A stretch of 64,000 nucleotides of DNA from Neisseria canis. Its GTDB lineage: Bacteria > Pseudomonadota > Gammaproteobacteria > Burkholderiales > Neisseriaceae. Within the stretch, counting starts at the first letter, position 1; each line of letters starts with the position of its first letter. The position numbers and the translations under genes are program-made. The notes beneath the pieces were generated by a model. The model ran no database searches and had not been told where the DNA came from. It worked only from the letters and a program-made list of their open reading frames with translations. The stretch covers positions 1-64,000 of the forward strand of contig NZ_LR134313.1 of NCBI RefSeq assembly GCF_900636765.1, given 5' to 3'. Of the stretch, positions 26,943-35,716 are shown piece after piece.

Positions 26943-27170
26943 GTTAGTTTTTACAGTTAGTTTTTCATGCCGATATTCTTTAAATTTCAATACCCAAATC
27001 ATAAATATTTCATAAACCAAATCAGGTGATAAAACAGGCAAACAAACCTTTACTTACAATAAAAATCATAGAAACATCAAGCCACCCTAATGCATTTAGG
27101 ATTCATTCCGGGAACTGAAGGAAATTAATGTCAACTAAAATCAATATTTAATTAATATGGCGCTAACCCA
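26943..27170. other. AT-rich intergenic stretch
   Basis: No gene seen. With the repeat before it, this gap extends from 26835 to the small ORF at 27171. Confidence 0.4.
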
Positions 27171-27368
27171 ATGAAAGAAATAGTTAAAAAAACAACAAGT
27201 GTAAAATTTCTTATTATCACAGATACCATCATATTCATATGTTTCTTTATTATTTTCCGATATTACAATCACGCTTCAATAAGCAAAGCTTTTCTAATGA
27301 GCTCAAGTATTACATTACTCAGCTTTATCGGAGCCATTTTAGTAAACAAATTCCCTAAATCACGCTAA
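27171..27368 (+). CDS. Hypothetical small membrane protein
   Basis: 65 residues with two hydrophobic segments, FLIITDTIIFICFFIIFRYY and MSSSITLLSFIGAILV, and basic ends. I do not recognise a family. No clear ribosome site precedes the ATG. The base composition is much more AT-rich than neighbouring genes. It may be a real small membrane protein or a chance frame. Confidence 0.35.
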   Translation: MKEIVKKTTSVKFLIITDTIIFICFFIIFRYYNHASISKAFLMSSSITLLSFIGAILVNKFPKSR

Positions 27369-27472
27369 ATTCATGAGCCGTATTCATACTTGTTGTCTCA
27401 TTCATAGACTAACAAGCGCATAGTAAGAAATATTCCGAAATCCTAAAACGGTAAACCGAAACCGTACGGATA

Positions 27473-27517
27473 TTTTTTCAGACAGGCATAACTTGTTATA
27501 ATGCCTGTCTGAAAAAA
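27473..27517. repeat. Divergent DUS pair upstream of ybeY
   Basis: TTTTTTCAGACAGGCAT and ATGCCTGTCTGAAAAAA around an 11-base spacer containing TTGTTATAAT. It ends 22 bases before ybeY, so it sits in the promoter/leader region rather than after a gene. Confidence 0.75.
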
Positions 27518-27539
27518 TCTGCCGAACACATCCCTCTCC

Positions 27540-28055
27540 ATGAAATCCGCCAAACGCTACCCTTTCCTAAAGCTGCAACAAAAGCGCTTCAGCCTCTATT
27601 TTGAAAACCGCACAAACCTCCCCCAAATCCCCACCGAGCAACAGTTCCGCCTTTGGATATGGCATGCCCTCAAAAACGAATACCGCCGTGCCGACATCAG
27701 CCTGATTCTGCTCGATGAAGAAGACGCACGCGCCTACAACCGCGACTACCGGGGCAAAGATTACGCCACCAACGTATTGAGTTTTGCGCTTGACGAAGGC
27801 GAAACCGTGCTCGCGCAAAACCCCGACACCCTCAGCGGCGATCTGATTATCTGCCCGCAAGTCGTTGCCGGAGAAGCCGCCGAACAAGGAAAAACACTCG
27901 AAGCGCATTTTGCCCATCTTACCCTGCACGGCACATTGCATTTAATGGGCTATGACCATATTTCCGAGGAACAAGCCGAAATCATGGAATCACTTGAAAT
28001 CAAGCTGTTAAATCAGTTAGCATACCCAAACCCTTACCAACAGGACGAAATCTGA
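27540..28055 (+). CDS. ybeY: Endoribonuclease YbeY (rRNA maturation factor)
   Basis: A zinc-dependent RNase for 16S rRNA 3' maturation and ribosome quality control. The metal motif HGTLHLMGYDH places H130, H134 and H140 as ligands. 171 residues. corC starts one base after its stop; ybeY-corC-lnt linkage is a common cluster in proteobacteria, and lnt is indeed found 3 kb downstream. Confidence 0.95.
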   Translation: MKSAKRYPFLKLQQKRFSLYFENRTNLPQIPTEQQFRLWIWHALKNEYRRADISLILLDEEDARAYNRDYRGKDYATNVLSFALDEGETVLAQNPDTLSGDLIICPQVVAGEAAEQGKTLEAHFAHLTLHGTLHLMGYDHISEEQAEIMESLEIKLLNQLAYPNPYQQDEI

Positions 28056-28056
28056 T

Positions 28057-28887
28057 ATGGAAGACCCGTCGAAGCCCAATTTTTTTGAACGTCTTATCAG
28101 CCGCATCACCAACGATGCACCCGAATCCGCCGAAGAAGTAGTCGACATCCTGCGTCAGGCGCACGACCGTAAAGTTTACGATGCCGAAACCTTGCAGCGG
28201 CTGGAAAAAATATTGGATTTCAATGAACTGGAAGTGCGCGACGCCATGATTACGCGCGCCCAGATGAACGTCATCAAATCGGGCGACAGCTTGGAGCGGA
28301 TTGTTGCCTACATCATCGAAACCGCCCATTCGCGCTTTCCCGTTATCAGTGAAGACAAAGACAATGTTCTGGGCATTCTGCATGCCAAAGACCTATTGAA
28401 ATATGCGTTTGGCCACGAGCATTTCCATTTGGAAGGCATTCTTCGACCGGCCGTTTTCGTGCCCGAAGGCATGCCGCTGAACATGCTGCTTAAAGCCTTC
28501 CGCGAGCAGCGCAACCACATGGCCGTGGTTATCGACGAATACGGCGGCGTATCGGGGCTGGTTACATTTGAAGACCTGATTGAAGAAATCCTCGGCGATA
28601 TCGAAGACGAATTCGATGAAGACGACAGCGCCGACAACATTTTCGCCGTGTCTGAAGGCCGCTGGCGCATCAACGCCTTTACCGAAGTGGAAGACATCAA
28701 CGACTATTTCGGCACCGACTATGACGACGAAGAAGCCGACACCATCGGCGGCTTGGTTATCCAAGAATTGGGGCGCTTGCCCGTGCGCGGCGAAAAAGTC
28801 ACGCTGGGCCAGCTGCAATTTACCGTAGCCCGTGCCGACAACCGCAGGCTGCACACCTTAATGGCAACTAAAATTAGAGAAGAATAA
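28057..28887 (+). CDS. corC: CorC/HlyC-type CBS-domain protein
   Basis: A cytosolic protein linked to magnesium/cobalt efflux or to cold and membrane-stress tolerance. Two CBS domains span about residues 65-190 (RDAMITRAQMNVIKSGDSLE, VIDEYGGVSGLVTFEDLIEEI), followed by a CorC_HlyC transporter-associated domain at 200-276. It has no membrane segments. 276 residues, normal. It is one base downstream of ybeY, clearly the same operon. The role is less certain than the family. Confidence 0.93.
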   Translation: MEDPSKPNFFERLISRITNDAPESAEEVVDILRQAHDRKVYDAETLQRLEKILDFNELEVRDAMITRAQMNVIKSGDSLERIVAYIIETAHSRFPVISEDKDNVLGILHAKDLLKYAFGHEHFHLEGILRPAVFVPEGMPLNMLLKAFREQRNHMAVVIDEYGGVSGLVTFEDLIEEILGDIEDEFDEDDSADNIFAVSEGRWRINAFTEVEDINDYFGTDYDDEEADTIGGLVIQELGRLPVRGEKVTLGQLQFTVARADNRRLHTLMATKIREE

Positions 28888-28926
28888 GTCTTCACAATCT
28901 ACCTAAATTTACCGGAGGAATGATAT

Positions 28927-29998
28927 ATGGGTGAAAAAATTCGTGGAAAGTTAAAATCCATTTACGGCGGGAGGGCGGCAGCAGGACGAGACAGGCTTCC
29001 CTTATCAGTGTTGAAAGGCATGACTCCCGAACAACATTGTCAACAAGAAATTAAAAAATCATCCGGGAAAGGCTATTTCAAAAAACAATCACCCGGTGAG
29101 GACGTATGCATGCTACCCGGAGGTTATTTTTCAGGGGGAAACTTAGAAGGCGTTTTCAGCTATTACTATGATACTTATGAAAAAATTGAATTAAGCTCAG
29201 AAACCACGGCGACTCTGCCTAAAAATCGGACGCGCACTACAATTGGCGTAGGCGAAGAAGTAACAATCTATTCTAACACTCCTGTAAAATGGCAGGTCAA
29301 TACAAGCTTAATCAACTCGTCTGTTCCACAGGGACTATCCAACCGGTTCACTTTTACGGCACTTGATAAAGCTGGTTCGGTAACCATCACTGCGAAACAT
29401 GATTATGATGAAGAAAGCATTACATTTTCAATTATAGAACCTAAAGAAGTAAAATTTAAATTAGCCAAAAAAGTACATATTAAAGATGTGATGGGCACCG
29501 GCTTTACAGCCGATATGTTTATATTACCCAATACCGTAAATTTCAGCGCCATCCAATTCCGTGAATTAGAAAGCTACGCTCGGGGCAGCGGCATACTTTC
29601 CGATGCAACCGGCCAGCCTCACGGCGACTATAAAGATGGCGGGAGCAAATGGCTGGAATGTTTTTACAGCAACGGCAAGCCAAACTACCTAAACGGAACA
29701 GATTTAGCCTATGGCGGAAGAAACGATTACCCTGTTCCTTTACCGTTGCCGGAAAGTGGAAATGTTACTTTTTTTATTTACTATGAATGGAAATTAGGCA
29801 AACACGGTCGCCCAAAAAAAAATAAATTCCGCCGTTATTCAAACCACCCGCATTCAAACGAACGGCTATATTACAACAAGAAAAAATGATCAGTATATAA
29901 CTTCCTATTATAAAGATCCCACTATAAACCCGCCAGATCGAATCCCTAACCCTAAACCCATTCCGAAGAATCAATGGAACAAGCCCAAACAGAAATAA
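28927..29998 (+). pseudogene. Unknown secreted-like protein with Ig-like region, poly-A frameshift
   Basis: From ATG 28927 (GGAGG upstream) the frame gives 320 residues ending RLYYNKKK at 29889. The middle (about 90-180: NRTRTTIGVGEEVTIYSNTP, FTALDKAGSVTITAKHDYD) looks like an Ig-like beta domain. I recognise no catalytic motif. At 29814-29822 there is a run of nine A. With eight, the reading becomes KKINSAVIQTTRIQTNGYIT, then TRKNDQYITSYYKDPTINPP, ending at TAA 29996-29998 (about 356 residues), which looks more protein-like than the current tail. The tract could switch the C-terminus on and off, or be an error. The region is AT-rich compared with ybeY-corC and lnt on either side. A lipoprotein gene converges on it. 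Possibilities include a toxin or envelope effector; nothing proves it. Confidence 0.55.
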
Positions 29999-30004
29999 TG
30001 GAAT

Positions 30005-30052
30005 GAAAATAAACGGTATACCTATGTAAAAGTAGGTATACCGTTTATTTTC
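30005..30052. terminator. Perfect 20 bp inverted repeat, bidirectional terminator
   Basis: GAAAATAAACGGTATACCTA and its exact reverse complement are separated by eight bases. A and T runs on both sides make it an intrinsic terminator for either strand. It lies between the unknown gene and the converging lipoprotein gene, seven bases from each. Confidence 0.85.
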
Positions 30053-30059
30053 ATTTATA

Positions 30060-30692
30060 TTAATTATTCATTTTAAATGATTCATATAATCCCAGCTCAT
30101 GAAAGAAAGCATCTCTTACCTCAGGCCACTGGGATAAATCATGCTTCACATTCCATATGATTTTCTCTCTGTCTTCAGCTTTATTCAGATCATAAAACTG
30201 CCCGATATATTGTGTATAGTCGGCAACAGAAGCATTAAACTTATCAATCTCCCTCAACTCGTTTTGTATCTCGCAGCTTTGGCCGGCAGCAAAACGGGCG
30301 ACCGAGCTGATCACATCTTTCATTGCCACACTATATATCATGCACCCTATGCGGTTTTCTTGAGGAAAATATTTGGGATTCTTTAAATCAAAAGCAACAT
30401 GGTTTGCCAATCTATAAGCTCTGGTGACCAACTTTAGCCATTCATCCCGGTTATCTTGATTAATATGTCCTTCCCTGGCAAGCAGGCGTAGTTGATCGGT
30501 TGCCAATGAAAGCGACGCTCTTTTGTCACCTTCTGGAAAGCCCCTGTTGAAATAACCATCCAGCTGCACAGAGATTTCTTTCAGTGATGCCACATCTTGG
30601 GAAGACGGCCGCGGTTGCGGTGAATACGATTGCAATCCAGTGCAACCCGATAACATCAATAAAGCAGAAGTCAGTAAGATATTCCATTTCAT
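30060..30692 (-). CDS. Hypothetical lipoprotein
   Basis: 210 residues. The signal ends in the lipobox LSGC (MKWNILLTSALLMLSGC). The mature part is mostly helical with two further cysteines (GCMIYS and QSCEIQ) that could form a disulphide. No family recognised. It is transcribed towards the unknown gene at 28927 and shares its AT-rich composition, so the two may have arrived together. An immunity role for that gene is conceivable but untested. Confidence 0.7.
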   Translation of the reverse strand: MKWNILLTSALLMLSGCTGLQSYSPQPRPSSQDVASLKEISVQLDGYFNRGFPEGDKRASLSLATDQLRLLAREGHINQDNRDEWLKLVTRAYRLANHVAFDLKNPKYFPQENRIGCMIYSVAMKDVISSVARFAAGQSCEIQNELREIDKFNASVADYTQYIGQFYDLNKAEDREKIIWNVKHDLSQWPEVRDAFFHELGLYESFKMNN

Positions 30693-30860
30693 TTTTATAC
30701 TCCCTTAATTTTTTATACTTTTGAATCAATAAACAGTCAATCTTTACCTAATACCAAACCTGTCTGAAAATATACCACAACTGTATTAATATACGCATGC
30801 TTTATCCGTTATAATATTCCCAAAAAACGAACCATCCAAGAACTAAGGACTACTTCACAC

Positions 30861-31739
30861 ATGGCTTTTTCCACCCTCTTTACCCTGCTCGACGACATCG
30901 CCTCCATCCTTGATGACGTTTCCCTGATGACTAAAATGGCAGCCAAAAAAACCGCCGGCGTGGTCGGCGACGATTTGGCCCTCAATGCCAACCAAGTGAC
31001 CGGCGTACAGGCCGACCGCGAATTGCCGATTGTATGGGCAGTCGCAAAAGGCTCGTTGATTAATAAGGTGATTCTGATTCCGGTTGCTCTGCTGCTTTCG
31101 GTATTCGCGCCGTCGCTGATTGTGCCGCTGCTGATGATAGGCGGCGCTTATCTGTGTTTTGAAGGTGTGGAAAAGCTGCTGCACAAATTTTTGCACAAAG
31201 ATGATGAAAGCCATGCCGGCGGTACCGTCAAACCCGATGAAGTGATTAGTGAAAAAGACAAAATCCGCGGCGCTATCCGCACCGATTTCATTCTTTCTGC
31301 CGAAATCATCATCATCGCTTTGGGCGTGATGGCACAATCGCCGCTCAGCGTGAAAATCATTTCCCTTTCCGCAATCGGCATCGGCATCACCATCGCTGTT
31401 TACGGCTTGGTGGCCGCGATTGTGAAAGCCGATGATTTGGGTTTGAAAATGATGCAGCAAGGCGGCGCTTCGGCCACCGTCGGCAAGGGCATTATCAGCT
31501 TTATGCCTTGGTTTATGCGCTTTTTGAGCGTGGCCGGTACCATTGCCATGTTTTTGGTCGGCGGCGGCATTTTTGTACACTATGTCGACAGCCTGCACCA
31601 TTTCCTCGAAGCGCGCGGCTGGGCCGACGGACTGATGGGCAACCTCGCCAGCTTGGTGGTGGGTGTGGTTATCGGCGCCATCGTATGCGCCGTGGTGCTG
31701 CCGCTGATGAAAGCTTTCGGCAAGAAAGAAGCCCACTAA
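30861..31739 (+). CDS. DUF808 (YedI-like) inner-membrane protein
   Basis: 292 residues starting FSTLFTLLDDIASILDDVSLMTKMAAKKTAGVVGDDLALNANQ, the diagnostic DUF808 N-terminus. Several membrane helices follow (VILIPVALLLSVFAPSLIVP, FILSAEIIIIALGVMAQSPL, LASLVVGVVIGAIVCAVVL). The function of the family is unknown. The start may be as drawn at 30861; AAGGAC stands about 15 bases upstream. A DUS terminator follows before lnt. Confidence 0.9.
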   Translation: MAFSTLFTLLDDIASILDDVSLMTKMAAKKTAGVVGDDLALNANQVTGVQADRELPIVWAVAKGSLINKVILIPVALLLSVFAPSLIVPLLMIGGAYLCFEGVEKLLHKFLHKDDESHAGGTVKPDEVISEKDKIRGAIRTDFILSAEIIIIALGVMAQSPLSVKIISLSAIGIGITIAVYGLVAAIVKADDLGLKMMQQGGASATVGKGIISFMPWFMRFLSVAGTIAMFLVGGGIFVHYVDSLHHFLEARGWADGLMGNLASLVVGVVIGAIVCAVVLPLMKAFGKKEAH

Positions 31740-31790
31740 CCCGTCCGGCAAACACCGGATGGCCAGGCTGTAGTGAACCACTATAATATA

Positions 31791-31822
31791 ATGCCTGTCT
31801 GAAAACTTTTTCAGACAGGCAT
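31791..31822 (+). terminator. DUS-pair terminator before lnt
   Basis: ATGCCTGTCTGAAAA and TTTTTCAGACAGGCAT with a short loop; 51 bases after the DUF808 gene and 24 before lnt. Confidence 0.85.
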
Positions 31823-31845
31823 TACTCACACACTATCTATATATT

Positions 31846-33390
31846 ATGGCATTTTCTCGTTTCGACACCTTGTGGCAAAAACCCGCCGTTTACTGGCCGC
31901 TGCTGGTTATTCTGGCTGCCGCCACACCTTTCACATTCGCACCGTATTACCATTTCTGGTTGATGCCGCTCATCTTCGGCGCCCTGATCCGCCTGCTTGA
32001 ATTGCGGCCTAGGTGCCAAATCCGCAGCGCCTATCTGTTCGGGCTGATTGCCTATGTCTGCCAGTTTTACTGGATACACACCGCCCTGCACGATATTTCC
32101 GGTCTGCCCAATATTTATGCCATACCGCTAACCTTCCTTCTACCCGCTTATTTGGCCCTGTTTCCCATGCTGGCCGTGTGGCTGTGGCAGAAAACCCGCC
32201 TCAGCCGCCCGCTGAAAACCGGCATCGCCCTACCCGTTTACTGGACGCTTGCCGAATTCGCCCGAGAGCGCCTGCTCACAGGCTTCGGCTGGGGCGCTTT
32301 AGGCTATTCTCAAATTGCCGACTTCAGCCCGTTGGCCGGGTTCGCTCCCGTTGGCGGCATTCATTTGGTTACACTCGCCACCGCTTTTGCCGGCGCTTGG
32401 CTTGTGCTGGTTATCGACAACCCCGGGCAAACCAAACAACGCATCGTCAGCGCCGCCGCACTCGCCACCCTGCTGCTTACCGGCGGTTTGTTGCACCAAG
32501 TAGAATTCACCCGGCCGGACGGCAGCAAAGCCACTGTTGCCCTGCCGCAAGGCAATATCCCGCAAACCCTGAAATGGGACGAAGCCCAAGTTCTGCCGAC
32601 CATACAGCGGTATCTCAACATGGTTTCCGCCACCCGCGCCGATATTGTTATCCTGCCTGAAACCGCGCTTACCGTGATGCGGCAGCAGCTGCCTCCCGAA
32701 ATACTCGGCTATTTTTCCGAACAAGCCAAAACCAACGGCAGCGCCCTGGCCATCGGCATCGCCCAATTCACCGATAACGGCACCAATTACGAAAACGCCG
32801 TCATCAATATGTCGGCCTACAATCCTGCCCAACCCGACGATCTACCCTATTATGCCAAAAACCACCTCGTCCCTTTCGGCGAATACAAGCCTCTGCCCGC
32901 CATTATCGAGCCGCTCTACCAAATGATGAACATGCCGCTGGCCGACTTCAAACGTGGCGGCAGCAACCAACAGCCCTTGATTATGGGCAACCAGAAAGTC
33001 GCTTTCAATATCTGCTATGAAGACGGTTTCGGCGACGAACTCATCGCGCCCGCCAAACAAGCCAGCCTGCTCGCCAACGCCAGCAACCTCGCCTGGTACG
33101 GCAAATCCAATGCCATGTACCAACACCTCCAACAATCCCAAGCCCGCTCGCTGGAGCTCGGCCGCTACATGGTACGCGCCACCAACACCGGCGCCACCGC
33201 CATTGTCGATCCCAAAGGCCGCATCACACTGTCCGCCCCGGCCGACACCGTTACCACATTGGAAGGCGAAATCCGGGGCTACACCGGAGAAACCCCCTAT
33301 ATGAAGCTCGGCGGTTCGTGGCCGCTGATCAGCCTGCTCGGTTTGGCTGCCGCTGCCTTGTTCGGCTTCAGCCGAAAACGCAAGTTTTAA
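31846..33390 (+). CDS. lnt: Apolipoprotein N-acyltransferase
   Basis: Adds the third acyl chain to lipoproteins at the periplasmic face of the inner membrane. About six to eight membrane helices come first, then the nitrilase-like domain. The catalytic triad can be placed at E272 (ILPETALTV), K338 (YYAKNHLVPFGE) and C390 (FNICYEDGFGDE), with a final helix before the basic tail SRKRKF. 514 residues, normal. It would complete MetQ and the other lipoproteins encoded in this window. Confidence 0.96.
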   Translation: MAFSRFDTLWQKPAVYWPLLVILAAATPFTFAPYYHFWLMPLIFGALIRLLELRPRCQIRSAYLFGLIAYVCQFYWIHTALHDISGLPNIYAIPLTFLLPAYLALFPMLAVWLWQKTRLSRPLKTGIALPVYWTLAEFARERLLTGFGWGALGYSQIADFSPLAGFAPVGGIHLVTLATAFAGAWLVLVIDNPGQTKQRIVSAAALATLLLTGGLLHQVEFTRPDGSKATVALPQGNIPQTLKWDEAQVLPTIQRYLNMVSATRADIVILPETALTVMRQQLPPEILGYFSEQAKTNGSALAIGIAQFTDNGTNYENAVINMSAYNPAQPDDLPYYAKNHLVPFGEYKPLPAIIEPLYQMMNMPLADFKRGGSNQQPLIMGNQKVAFNICYEDGFGDELIAPAKQASLLANASNLAWYGKSNAMYQHLQQSQARSLELGRYMVRATNTGATAIVDPKGRITLSAPADTVTTLEGEIRGYTGETPYMKLGGSWPLISLLGLAAAALFGFSRKRKF

Positions 33391-33396
33391 GCCCCA

Positions 33397-33427
33397 ATGC
33401 CTGTCTGAAACACATTCAGACAAGCAT
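33397..33427 (+). terminator. DUS-pair terminator of lnt
   Basis: ATGCCTGTCTGAA faces TTCAGACAAGCAT; the second arm has one change (CAAGC), a decayed uptake word. Confidence 0.75.
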
Positions 33428-33561
33428 TGCCACAATCCCGACAAACTCACTCAAATATTCAAAAACAATCAAATTTTAAAAAATACAAAATTTTACCTAT
33501 TAAGTGTAGAACCAAACACAAAACTTCTGTCTAATAAGCATACACAAGTGTCGGGGCAGAA

Positions 33562-33590
33562 CTGACAGAGAAAATTAACAATGTTACAAT
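33562..33590 (+). promoter_or_regulatory. Sigma-70-type promoter of rpoH
   Basis: CTGACA at 33562-33567, 17-base spacer, TACAAT at 33585-33590, about 55 bases before the rpoH start. Confidence 0.6.
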
Positions 33591-33644
33591 GCCCCACCTC
33601 CGCCAAACGATAAAAACAACGAAAGAAAAAGGAAACGACATACA

Positions 33645-34511
33645 ATGACGATGAATCACGCTTTTGCATTACCCGTACCGAGTGGTCACGGCAGTTTGGA
33701 GCAGTACATTCATACCGTTAACAATATTCCCATGCTTTCCGCCGAAGAAGAAACCCATTTAGCGGAACGCCAAATTGCAGGCGACTTGGAAGCCGCCAAA
33801 AAACTCATTCTTTCCCACCTGCGCGTGGTTGTATCGATTGCGCGCGGTTACGACGGCTACGGCCTCAACCAAGCCGACTTGATTCAGGAAGGCAATATCG
33901 GCCTGATGAAAGCGGTAAAACGCTACGAACCTTCGCGCGGTGCCCGTCTGTTTTCATTTGCCGTACACTGGATTAAAGCAGAAATCCACGAATTTATTCT
34001 GCGCAACTGGCGTTTGGTTCGCGTAGCTACCACCAAACCTCAGCGCAAACTGTTTTTCAATCTGCGCAGCATGCGTAAAAGCCTGAATGCACTTTCGCCC
34101 AAAGAAGCCCAGGATATCGCAGACGATTTGGGCGTAAAGCTTTCCGAAGTTATGGAAATGGAACAGCGCATGACCGGACGCGACATCGGCATTTTGGCCG
34201 ACAACAGCGACGATGAAGACAGCTACGCCCCCATCGACTGGCTTGCCGACAACGACAGCGAACCGACCCGCCAAATCGAATTGAAAGCCAACGAATCGCT
34301 GCAAACCGAAGGCTTGCAAAACGCATTGGCCAAACTCGACGACCGCAGCCGCCGTATCGTAGAAACCCGCTGGCTGCAAGACGACGGCGGGCTGACGCTG
34401 CACGAATTGGCCGCAGAATACGGCGTTTCAGCCGAGCGTATCCGCCAAATCGAAGCCAAAGCCATGCAGAAACTGCGCGGTTTCTTGGCAGAGGAAGCCG
34501 AAGCGGTTTAA
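33645..34511 (+). CDS. rpoH: RNA polymerase sigma-32 factor (heat shock)
   Basis: Directs transcription of heat-shock genes. Region 2 (LILSHLRVVVSIARGYDGYG, FSFAVHWIKAEIHEFILRN), the RpoH box QRKLFFNLR at residues 133-141, and region 4 (LTLHELAAEYGVSAERIRQIE) are all present. The RpoH box separates it from other sigma-70-type factors. 288 residues. AAGGAAA precedes the ATG. It is monocistronic, with its own promoter and a DUS terminator. Confidence 0.97.
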   Translation: MTMNHAFALPVPSGHGSLEQYIHTVNNIPMLSAEEETHLAERQIAGDLEAAKKLILSHLRVVVSIARGYDGYGLNQADLIQEGNIGLMKAVKRYEPSRGARLFSFAVHWIKAEIHEFILRNWRLVRVATTKPQRKLFFNLRSMRKSLNALSPKEAQDIADDLGVKLSEVMEMEQRMTGRDIGILADNSDDEDSYAPIDWLADNDSEPTRQIELKANESLQTEGLQNALAKLDDRSRRIVETRWLQDDGGLTLHELAAEYGVSAERIRQIEAKAMQKLRGFLAEEAEAV

Positions 34512-34526
34512 GCACATAATCAAAAA

Positions 34527-34556
34527 ATGCCTGTCTGAAAATTTTCAGACAGGCAT
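34527..34556 (+). terminator. DUS-pair terminator of rpoH
   Basis: ATGCCTGTCTGAAAATTTTCAGACAGGCAT, essentially loopless palindrome followed by TTTT. Confidence 0.85.
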
Positions 34557-34559
34557 TTT

Positions 34560-34650
34560 TATATAACGAACCAACTTAAAAATAGCATACTCATCATACT
34601 CGGGCTTAACCCGAGCATGACAGCGTTATTATGCAAGTTGATTGACTATA
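34560..34650. repeat. Short palindromic repeat (about 91 bp)
   Basis: Right end AAGTTGATTGACTATA is well kept; the left end is eroded (ATATAACGAACCAACTTAAA). The core TCATACTCGGGC faces CCCGAGCATGA. It lies between the ends of rpoH and metQ. Confidence 0.75.
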
Positions 34651-34661
34651 GCAAATCGGCT

Positions 34662-35588
34662 TTATTTAGAAGCTGCTGATGCGGTAACGGTTGAAGCCGC
34701 TTCGGCTTTCGCGCCTTGTGCTGCATTCAGGCCCCATGATTCGGGGTATTTGTAACCGGCAAAGCGGGTTTGCGCATATTTCTTAAACTCTTCAGAGTTA
34801 TAAGCGGCTTCCACATCTTTCAACCACTTGCTGTCTTTATCGGCGGTTTTCACCGCAGACCAGTTCACATAAGCGTAGCTCGGCTCTTGGAACAGGGCTT
34901 CGGTCAGTTTGATGCCCGAGCTGGTTGCGTAGTTACCATTAATCACAGCAAAATCAACATCTTGACGGCTACGCGGCAGCTGTGCAGCTTCCAATTCTAC
35001 GATTTGCAGATTTTTCGGATTGGCGGCAATGTCTTTTTTAGATGCTGTCAGCGGATCGACATTGTCTTTCAGCTTGATCCAGCCCAATTCGTCAAGCATA
35101 ACCAGAACGCGTGCGAAGTTTGAAGGATCGTTCGGCGCCGAAACGCTGCTACCCTCTTTCACGTCGTTCAACGATTTCAGTTTGCCGGGGTATAAACCCA
35201 AAGGTGCGGTCGGCACTTGGAAAATTTCTACCAAATCCAATTTGTGTTCTTTTTTGAAATCGTCAAGATAAGGCTTGTGCTGGAATACGTTGATATCCAG
35301 CTCGCCTTGCGCCAATGCCTGATTGGGGCGTACATAATCGGTAAACTCAACCAATTCAACTTGATAGCCTTGTTTTTCCAAAGCAGGCTTCACTTGCTCG
35401 CGCACCATATCGCCGAAATCACCGGCGGTTGTGCCGAATACGATTTTGCTTTTTTCAGCGCCTGCCTGCGCAGCAGAAGCACCTGAGGCGGCAGGAGCGG
35501 CGTTATCTTTTTGTCCGCCGCAAGCCGACAGCGCAATGGCAATAACACCGGCTGACAGGGTTTTGAACAACAATGTGTTAGGTTGCAT
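34662..35588 (-). CDS. metQ: Methionine-binding lipoprotein MetQ
   Basis: Binds methionine in the periplasm and delivers it to MetNI; the meningococcal homologue is the surface antigen GNA1946. The signal ends IALSACGG. The NlpA domain starts IVFGTTAGDFGDMVREQVKP and has the usual NYATSSGI segment. A short alanine/threonine tail follows the domain. 308 residues, slightly longer than the usual 270-290. It is the last gene of metNIQ, 128 bases beyond metI with a DUS hairpin between, which would let it be expressed at a different level. Confidence 0.96.
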   Translation of the reverse strand: MQPNTLLFKTLSAGVIAIALSACGGQKDNAAPAASGASAAQAGAEKSKIVFGTTAGDFGDMVREQVKPALEKQGYQVELVEFTDYVRPNQALAQGELDINVFQHKPYLDDFKKEHKLDLVEIFQVPTAPLGLYPGKLKSLNDVKEGSSVSAPNDPSNFARVLVMLDELGWIKLKDNVDPLTASKKDIAANPKNLQIVELEAAQLPRSRQDVDFAVINGNYATSSGIKLTEALFQEPSYAYVNWSAVKTADKDSKWLKDVEAAYNSEEFKKYAQTRFAGYKYPESWGLNAAQGAKAEAASTVTASAASK

Positions 35589-35678
35589 ATCAAGCTCCTT
35601 AAAATGTAAGTGTGTTAAATAGGGGGTGTTTCATATCAGTATCGACAGCCGGGCCACGGCTTATCAATATTTTCTAGA

Positions 35679-35708
35679 ATGCCTGTCTGAAAGTTTTCAG
35701 ACAGGCAT
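35679..35708 (-). terminator. DUS hairpin between metI and metQ
   Basis: ATGCCTGTCTGAAAGTTTTCAGACAGGCAT. It lies within an operon, so it may partially terminate or stabilise an mRNA end. Confidence 0.75.
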
Positions 35709-35716
35709 TCTGCTTC

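Noticed and set aside
30855-31829. 324-codon frame antisense to the DUF808 gene
   Set aside because: It starts in an uptake word (MSNACLKKFSDRH) and is histidine-rich in the way antisense frames of membrane genes are; no ribosome site.
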